Source of the DNA: Myxococcales bacterium
Lineage (GTDB): Bacteria > Myxococcota > Polyangia > Fen-1088
NCBI GenBank assembly: GCA_003155465.1
Contig: PMCR01000452.1
Location: 1 to 11,530, forward strand
Length of the DNA stretch: 11,530 nucleotides
Direction of reading: 5' to 3'
Both the position numbers and the translations under genes were made by a program. A model generated the notes under the pieces. It made no database searches and had not been told where the DNA came from. It saw only the letters and a program-made list of their open reading frames with translations. How positions within the stretch are numbered: position 1 is the first letter of the stretch; every line of letters begins with the position of its first letter. Below are positions 6,332 through 11,530 of this stretch, piece after piece.

Positions 6332-9300
6332 CTACTGGATCTGGAACGGCGTGGTGCCGCTCTGGGCCGGGTCGAAGGTGGTCACGGCGCTGTCGCCCTT
6401 GCGCGCGTTGATGCGCACAATCTGACCGCGGCTGTTCGGCGTGAGCGCGGTGCGCCCCTGGTCCAGCACGTACACATAGGGATACGAAATCTGACTGGTG
6501 GAGTCGGTCATCATGGGACTATCGGGTAGCTTGGTCGGCCCGGCGAAGATTCGAATGGGCTGGGTCAAAGCGATCTCGTAGGACGGAACGGCGACGGTCG
6601 CCGGGATGTAGCCGCCGATCAGGTTCAGGCGTGTGGTCAGGCTGTCGCCCCCATACTCGTCTAGATTGGTGAGGACGAAGCGGAGCTGCGGGTCTTGGAA
6701 GATGGCCTTAATGGACTTCTTCGCCGCAGCCGTGGGGTCGTCGTGGTTGAAGTCCTGATACAAGCAGGGGTTTGGGCCGGGCGGCGTGATGGGTGAGTAG
6801 GGAGGTTTGGGTGTGGCGGCCCCGCTCTCTGGATCAGTCGCGACAGGAACCGGCGGCGTCTCCTGCCCGAACAACGCCACTTCTGTGCTCGTCTTGCCCG
6901 TGGAGTACTTCGTGACGTTGTCGATCGGCACCGTCCCGTCAATCGTCGCGCAGGCAGGGGCTGACAGGGAAACCCGGTTTGCCAGAGCTGGATCACGGTT
7001 GGGATCGAGCTGGCACTGATCATCGACGACGGTCGTGGTCTTGAGATCCGGCAGCGATGTGCCCGAGATCAGAAAGCCAGTACCGACATTCACGTGGTAC
7101 CGGTTGCCCGGCTGGGGCCAGCAGGCTACAGGCGGAAAGCCCGCGGAAGGCGGAAGACCCAGGGGTGGCGCCTCGACACAGTAACTTCCCGGCCCCGGCC
7201 GAGGCTCGGTCTCGTGGGGCAAGAGAGGTCCGAGAGAACCGGCAATCTGCTCGCACACGAAGCCTGGTCGGCAGTCCCGGTCGGGATCCTGCGTCGTCGC
7301 CCCAGCCGGTGTCAGGTAGCCACAGGCCTTCACGCAGCGCTTGAAGCTCTCCTCCGGCCGCACATGCTGCCACTGGAAGCCCGGAAGCGTCCCCGATGCC
7401 TTGTGGGCGGAGGTGGGCTGGCATTCCGTATCGTCACCAGCTTCCGTCGCGGCCACACGATTGAGCGCCGTCCTTGGCACTTCGTCCAGGTGTAGTCCAA
7501 GGGTCAGGTGTGTGGGCGTGGCCGTGAGCACTTCGTAGCGCCGCCGACTTCCCATGAAGCGGGCACAGGTATCGACCAAGTTCTGATCGACGGTCTTGGG
7601 CAGGCACAGGCCCGTCGCGCCTCCGATCGGCTGATGGCAGGTGAATATGTCCTGCGGGCTGCAGTCGGTGTCGGCGGTGCATCCAGGCAAGACCACCAGA
7701 TCCCCCGGTAGTACGCCCTTAGCGCAGAAATCAGCGCCCACATCGTCGAGAGCACCCGCCGGTGCGCCCGCCTCCGGATACAGGAGCCTGCCCGAGCTGC
7801 GCGTCGAGCCGGGGAGAGCATCCTCCCAGGCAATGGTGAACGCGCGCGACACATAGGTCGCCTGGTACGGGAAATTGGCCCAGTAGTTCGTGGTGGTGTT
7901 TACCGAATTCCCGCTGAAGGGCTGGGTGGGATCGTTTGCCACCTCCTCCAGCCTGGGGCCACTGACCGAAGAGAGGATGGGCGTGGTCGGGAACAGAAGG
8001 TCAGAGGCCACCGCTGTGCGCAGCGGTGGCGTGGACGAGAGGGCCAGTGTGTCGGCGGTGTACTGGCCGGTCGAGCGGATCTCGCGGAAGGAGTGCGTCA
8101 GGGTATTGTCTTCGTCGGTCAACTGGTCGTTGACCACGGTCTTGGGCTTGAGGTTGAGAATGTAGACGGCGTCGTTCGAAGCCAGGAGAAACGCGAATTG
8201 GCCGGACAACGCTTCGGGATTCTTCTTCATCTCATCCATACTGACGATCGGCAAGTCGACGACCGCGATGTCACGCGGAATGGGGGGTGCCGCGGTAAGG
8301 ACCGGAAGCGTGGGGATGCGAATTCCAGGGCCATGGGCCAGTGGTTGCCGGGCCTTGGGGTTGACCGGAAAGCACCCAGTGTTGGCCGGCAGGTTGGCCC
8401 GATCAGGCCGGACGTTGACGTCGCATTCCTGTTCCGGTCGCGGGGCAACGTTCACCACGCGGACTGATCCGTCGCGCGCGAATGCATAGAGAAACGACCC
8501 TCTCCCGTCCAGAAAGCGACCCCGGCTGTCGACCTCGCTGCCGTCCGCCAATTTGATCGGCTCGGGCTGGGGCGTGAAGGGATCGACCGAGAGCCGCAGG
8601 TGCTCGATCCCGATTGCCCCTGACTCGAGCGCGATGCGTCCGCCCCCAGCCGGAATGGCGAACCTTCCGTCCCCGATGTCCAACGCGGTCAGGAAGTCGT
8701 CGGCGGCGCTGGCCCCCACGTACACCCGGCTGCTGTCAGGAAGCAGGACCAGTGCGCCCACGCCAAGAGGCGAGCCTGTCCCTGAGCCCGCCTCGCCCTG
8801 GTCAGCGCCGCCATCGTCGGTCGGCGCCGCCGGTCGTTCCCCATCCTGCGCCGTGGTCCCTGCGTCGGGGACGGACTCTGGCCCGCAGTCTGCCGGACAG
8901 TACGGCTCGCTGCCGCCGGAGACGACGCCGTTACGACTAATGAAGACCGAGTCCTTGATCGTACCCGACGGCATGTCGAGCAACGCGACCAGGTCACAGG
9001 ACGGGAAGGTCACCAGAGCCGGCGGCGCCTGCTCGGAGTTGCACTGCCCGACCTTGGACAACAGGAAGACGATTTCCTTCGGAGAGGCGTTGAGCAGACG
9101 CCCGGATTTCGTTTTCGGCGCTACCCGTGTCACTGGAGGACCGCCCACAGTCGCGGGCTCAGCCGGGCTGAACAGCGAAGCCAGGATGAGCGATGGATCA
9201 ACCAGTCCAAGATCACAGGAATCGCGGTTGGCACTGGCGACCCAGCAGCCGTCCGCACTGGCAGCCAGCGACTCGGGCATGGACCCGACGGGCACCATGT

Positions 9301-9640
9301 TGAAGCCAAATACGCCGGGATCGAGGTCAATGAGATGGCCCTTGTCCATGTCCACCACCGCCATCTCGCCCCGGGCGGTGTTGGTCACGAAAGCAAATGT
9401 GCCAAATTGCCGCGACGACGTGGCTGTTGGCTGGATCACAGGGTCCTTCCTGTCCGGCGGGTGGCAGACACCCATGGGCTGACCCGACAGCGTATTCCCG
9501 GTGGCTGAATCAACCGCGAGACACACGAACCCCATGTCGCCCGGCCGTTCGAGGTTGCGTGCGGGAATGACGGTCGGCGCGGCACCGCATGCGCCGAGTA
9601 AGCCAGCAAGTGCGGTGGTTGGACCGACACGCAAGATCAT
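6332..9640 (-). CDS. Large Cys-rich predicted lipoprotein with beta-propeller-like N-terminal region
   Basis: Protein of 1102 residues, function unknown. The N-terminus is a lipoprotein signal ending LLGAC with Cys18 as the lipidation site. Residues about 78-150 look like propeller blades of the YVTN/surface-antigen type (FAFVTNTARGEMAVVDMD; later VGSMPESLAASADG). Further blade-like strands occur near 295-325 (LPDSSRVYVGAS) and 380-400. An acidic, Gly-rich insert lies at about 250-292. There are 26 further Cys; 13 fall within 639-840, including CTADTDC (654-660) and DCRPGFVC (789-796), a spacing seen in secreted Cys-rich modules and suggesting disulfides. The C-terminal part, about 970-1102, again has strand-rich sequence (YPYVYVLDQGRTAL). 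Its ATG overlaps the stop of the preceding lipoprotein gene as ATGA, so translation is probably coupled. It is probably exposed in the periplasm or on the cell surface. No catalytic motif is recognised. Confidence 0.8.
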   Translation of the reverse strand: MILRVGPTTALAGLLGACGAAPTVIPARNLERPGDMGFVCLAVDSATGNTLSGQPMGVCHPPDRKDPVIQPTATSSRQFGTFAFVTNTARGEMAVVDMDKGHLIDLDPGVFGFNMVPVGSMPESLAASADGCWVASANRDSCDLGLVDPSLILASLFSPAEPATVGGPPVTRVAPKTKSGRLLNASPKEIVFLLSKVGQCNSEQAPPALVTFPSCDLVALLDMPSGTIKDSVFISRNGVVSGGSEPYCPADCGPESVPDAGTTAQDGERPAAPTDDGGADQGEAGSGTGSPLGVGALVLLPDSSRVYVGASAADDFLTALDIGDGRFAIPAGGGRIALESGAIGIEHLRLSVDPFTPQPEPIKLADGSEVDSRGRFLDGRGSFLYAFARDGSVRVVNVAPRPEQECDVNVRPDRANLPANTGCFPVNPKARQPLAHGPGIRIPTLPVLTAAPPIPRDIAVVDLPIVSMDEMKKNPEALSGQFAFLLASNDAVYILNLKPKTVVNDQLTDEDNTLTHSFREIRSTGQYTADTLALSSTPPLRTAVASDLLFPTTPILSSVSGPRLEEVANDPTQPFSGNSVNTTTNYWANFPYQATYVSRAFTIAWEDALPGSTRSSGRLLYPEAGAPAGALDDVGADFCAKGVLPGDLVVLPGCTADTDCSPQDIFTCHQPIGGATGLCLPKTVDQNLVDTCARFMGSRRRYEVLTATPTHLTLGLHLDEVPRTALNRVAATEAGDDTECQPTSAHKASGTLPGFQWQHVRPEESFKRCVKACGYLTPAGATTQDPDRDCRPGFVCEQIAGSLGPLLPHETEPRPGPGSYCVEAPPLGLPPSAGFPPVACWPQPGNRYHVNVGTGFLISGTSLPDLKTTTVVDDQCQLDPNRDPALANRVSLSAPACATIDGTVPIDNVTKYSTGKTSTEVALFGQETPPVPVATDPESGAATPKPPYSPITPPGPNPCLYQDFNHDDPTAAAKKSIKAIFQDPQLRFVLTNLDEYGGDSLTTRLNLIGGYIPATVAVPSYEIALTQPIRIFAGPTKLPDSPMMTDSTSQISYPYVYVLDQGRTALTPNSRGQIVRINARKGDSAVTTFDPAQSGTTPFQIQ

Positions 9641-11163
9641 TCCGTCACCGCATGGGGGAAGCCGAGGCGTTGCACCACCATGTACTCCGTCGGGTTGCCC
9701 GGCTTGAGGTCGATGACCGATACATTGTTGTCAGCGTAGCCGACCACAAACGCCTTGGTTGGGTCAACCGGCGAGAACCTCAAGGCCGCGGGTCCGTGGC
9801 CGGCTTCGATCACAGCCACTACCAAGGGTACTTGCGGGTCGACGACGTAGATCTGGCCCCCTTCGAAGCAGGTGACGTAGAGCAGGCGCCCGCGCCCAGC
9901 ATCGTGAAACTGCATCTGGTTGGCTCCGCTGCAAACTTCGAGAATGGCGCTCGGCTGGTTGGCGGGCTCTCCGTTGCGACCCGGTCGGCGGTCGAGCACG
10001 ACCAGCGCAGCCGGATCGGTGGAGCTTGTCGACTCGGGCGTGTTGCGATGGAGGACGTAGGCAGATGTGCCGTCGGGCGACAGGAGAAACCCTCGCACAT
10101 CCGTGCCCACGGGCAAGAAGACGGATGACGTGATTTGCTCGCCCGGAACCAACGAAAGATCGCGCGTGGTGGAGTCGTTCGTGTCGCAATGCTGCCCGCA
10201 CTGCAGCACCAACCCAGTGATGTCGGGACTGGCGCGCGCCACCGCGTAGAGCACACCGTTGGGATCCCCAGGATGGTCGAGATTGAGGGCCGTGACACCC
10301 TGGACCGTACTGGTTGGGAACACAACCCGGGCTATCGAGTTGATGACGTTGGGTGCCTCGGGGTGGTCGAGAAGGGCACTGACGTCAATGGTTGAGACGC
10401 CGCCGCCCACGATCTGGCGGTTCACCGTGATGGTCAGATGACTGACGTACAGAATTCCCCATTCTTCGTCGAGAGCCAGGGAATGGGGCTCTTCAGGCAG
10501 GACATTGTCGGCAACAGCCGCCCCGCTGGGACGACGGACGCGCCAGTTGTCGTCGCAGAAGGGGTTGCGCAGTTGCGGATCCCCATCCTGCCGCGGTCCA
10601 TTGCAGCGCATGTGCACTGAACCGCCGCTGTGGGTGATGTCGACGAATGTGATGGAGGGCTCGGCTCGAACCGCCACGAAGAGGCGGCTCGTCGGCTCAC
10701 CGTCCGCGCCCGGATAGGTCTGGATGGTCGCGTCGCCAGCAAAACTGCCAATCTGCACCGTGGCCTCTGCTTGCACGTACGCCCGTTCGTTGCAGTTGAG
10801 GACATGCGGGCGGAGCAAATCAAGACAGCAAAACTCGTCCGAAGTTCCGGCGAGTGTCTCCGGGGACTCGTCGTCGATGAAGTGGGTCGTGCTGCACTCC
10901 AGCCACGGCTGCTCCCGAGCGCGCCTAGCCTTCTGCAAGTCAAGCGCGAGCAACGTCCCGGCGTTGAAGCGCAGGTCGTTGTTCGAATTGATCACGTAGA
11001 GCCAGTTGCCGTCGGGATCAACCGCCAGCCCGCTCGGCAAGAAGATCTGGTCCATAGGCGGATTGATCCCGGACTGGCCCAGGCCGCAGCCGGCCCCGGC
11101 CAGGACAAGCGCCCCCAGCGCGGGAAGCCAGAGGATCGGAACGCGGCCGACGGGGGATCTCAT
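9637..11163 (-). CDS. Predicted lipoprotein with beta-propeller (YVTN-like) repeats
   Basis: Protein of 508 residues from the ATG at 11163, or 518 from an in-frame GTG at 11193; function unknown. From the ATG, residues 1-26 form a lipoprotein signal (two Arg, hydrophobic core, LAGAGC with Cys26). I prefer this start because the signal then has normal length and GGGGGA lies 9 nt upstream, but both are inside a strong hairpin. Blade-like repeats are visible: FLPSGLAVDPDGNWLYVINS (41-60), EEPHSLALDEEWGILYVSH (about 224-242), GFLLSPDGTSAYVLHR (358-373), and two at the C-terminus (GRLLYVTCFEGGQIYVVD; AFVVGYADNNVSVIDL). Such folds bind proteins or ligands, and a scaffold role is possible. Several Cys, including FCC (111-113), fit an extracytoplasmic site. 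The stop overlaps the next lipoprotein gene by 4 nt. ppdK ends 70 nt upstream on the same strand. Confidence 0.82.
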   Translation of the reverse strand: MRSPVGRVPILWLPALGALVLAGAGCGLGQSGINPPMDQIFLPSGLAVDPDGNWLYVINSNNDLRFNAGTLLALDLQKARRAREQPWLECSTTHFIDDESPETLAGTSDEFCCLDLLRPHVLNCNERAYVQAEATVQIGSFAGDATIQTYPGADGEPTSRLFVAVRAEPSITFVDITHSGGSVHMRCNGPRQDGDPQLRNPFCDDNWRVRRPSGAAVADNVLPEEPHSLALDEEWGILYVSHLTITVNRQIVGGGVSTIDVSALLDHPEAPNVINSIARVVFPTSTVQGVTALNLDHPGDPNGVLYAVARASPDITGLVLQCGQHCDTNDSTTRDLSLVPGEQITSSVFLPVGTDVRGFLLSPDGTSAYVLHRNTPESTSSTDPAALVVLDRRPGRNGEPANQPSAILEVCSGANQMQFHDAGRGRLLYVTCFEGGQIYVVDPQVPLVVAVIEAGHGPAALRFSPVDPTKAFVVGYADNNVSVIDLKPGNPTEYMVVQRLGFPHAVTE

Positions 11164-11183
11164 CGGGAGATGTCCCCCGTCGG
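11147..11183 (-). promoter_or_regulatory. Strong hairpin enclosing the ribosome binding site and start codon of the propeller lipoprotein
   Basis: In the mRNA, CCGACGGGGG (11183-11174) pairs perfectly with CCCCCGTCGG (11156-11147). Inside, after a 2-nt bulge, ATCTC (11171-11167) pairs with GAGAT (11161-11157), closing a 5-nt loop (11166-11162). The Shine-Dalgarno-like GGGGGA is in the 5' arm, and the ATG (11163-11161) straddles loop and inner stem. No U-run follows, so it is not a typical terminator of ppdK. If translation starts at the GTG at 11193 instead, the hairpin lies inside the coding region. Confidence 0.6.
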
Positions 11184-11233
11184 TAAGTCGCACCGGCCTG
11201 ATGTCCCTTTTCCCTGTGATGGGCGGCGAATCA

Positions 11234-11530
11234 CTACTTCTTGAGAACGGCCTGGGCGGCCGCCAGACGCGCGATGGGCAGGCGATACGGCGAACAGGAC
11301 ACGTAGTTGAGACCCAGCTCGTCGCACAACATCACCGAGCTTGGATCGCCGCCATGTTCGCCGCAAATGCCGATCTTGATATTGGGCCGCGTCTTGCGAC
11401 CAGAGGCGACCGCCAGACGCATGAGCTGGCCCACGCCGTCCCGATCCAGACTGACGAAGGGATCGACGTCGTAGATGTCCTTGGCCACGTAGTCGGCCAA
11501 CACCTTGGGCACATCGTCCCGCGACAGACC
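11234..11530 (-). CDS. ppdK: Pyruvate, phosphate dikinase, C-terminal end (5' part outside window)
   Basis: Cytoplasmic enzyme that interconverts pyruvate + ATP + phosphate and PEP + AMP + diphosphate. Only about the last 98 residues are present. The frame stays open to the right edge (GLSRDD precedes the first in-window GTG), so the GTG at 11512 is not the start. Family hallmarks are [19 protein letters not shown], then [15 protein letters not shown], whose Cys (codon 11365-11363) is the catalytic residue of the PEP/pyruvate domain, then [21 protein letters not shown] close to the C-terminus. PEP synthase and PTS enzyme I share this domain, but the [11 protein letters not shown] and SCSPYR wording matches PPDK best. 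It ends normally with LKK and a TAG stop. No terminator is evident before the following lipoprotein gene. Confidence 0.94.
   Translation of the reverse strand, partial: GLSRDDVPKVLADYVAKDIYDVDPFVSLDRDGVGQLMRLAVASGRKTRPNIKIGICGEHGGDPSSVMLCDELGLNYVSCSPYRLPIARLAAAQAVLKK

Noticed and set aside
6259..6411. 50-residue + strand frame (MAVLSHVASDPRK...) with GAGGGGG upstream
   Set aside because: Despite the SD-like sequence, two fifths or more is antisense to the end of the lipoprotein gene and is Arg-rich; nothing supports a real peptide.
8553..9482. 309-residue + strand frame opposite the large lipoprotein
   Set aside because: Composition is that of an antisense high-GC frame with no recognisable domain; the - strand frame has a lipobox and an ATGA link to its neighbour.

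Overview
The window is GC-rich, tightly packed DNA from a Gram-negative bacterium. It most resembles a myxobacterium-like member of the Myxococcota (Polyangia). This is an inference from style: an Omp85 outer-membrane protein, three predicted lipoproteins with Cys-rich or Gly/Thr-rich low-complexity segments, and an argS-SPOR gene pair. No rRNA or other taxonomic marker is present.

Layout. Two genes lie on the + strand at the left. The first is the C-terminal part of an Omp85 (BamA/TamA-like) assembly protein that enters from the left edge (to 1586). The second is a lipoprotein with a long TGGSxA-type repeat linker and a C-terminal SGNH/CE12-type (rhamnogalacturonan acetylesterase-like) hydrolase (1723-2973). 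The rest of the window is on the - strand. Read in the direction of transcription it holds the C-terminus of pyruvate phosphate dikinase (ppdK, entering from the right edge), a beta-propeller-like lipoprotein (start at 11163, or GTG at 11193), a 1102-residue Cys-rich lipoprotein joined to it by an ATGA overlap, a roughly 470-nt gap carrying the argS promoter, argS (5863-4070) and a SPOR-domain membrane protein (4029-3052). The SPOR gene and the esterase gene converge across 77 nt (2974-3051), where I see no convincing terminator.

How the genes relate. argS and the SPOR gene are 40 nt apart and probably co-transcribed. The two lipoproteins are almost certainly translationally coupled and may work together in the envelope; their role is unknown. 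Whether they are co-transcribed with ppdK, 70 nt upstream, is open. The most striking non-coding signal is a near-perfect hairpin (11147-11183) that holds both the Shine-Dalgarno-like sequence and the ATG of the first lipoprotein. The argS promoter appears to place the transcript start almost on the argS ATG.

I found no tRNA, rRNA, CRISPR array, insertion sequence or phage gene, and no obvious defence system. Most of the window is housekeeping and envelope genes. The propeller-lipoprotein pair is the least described part.
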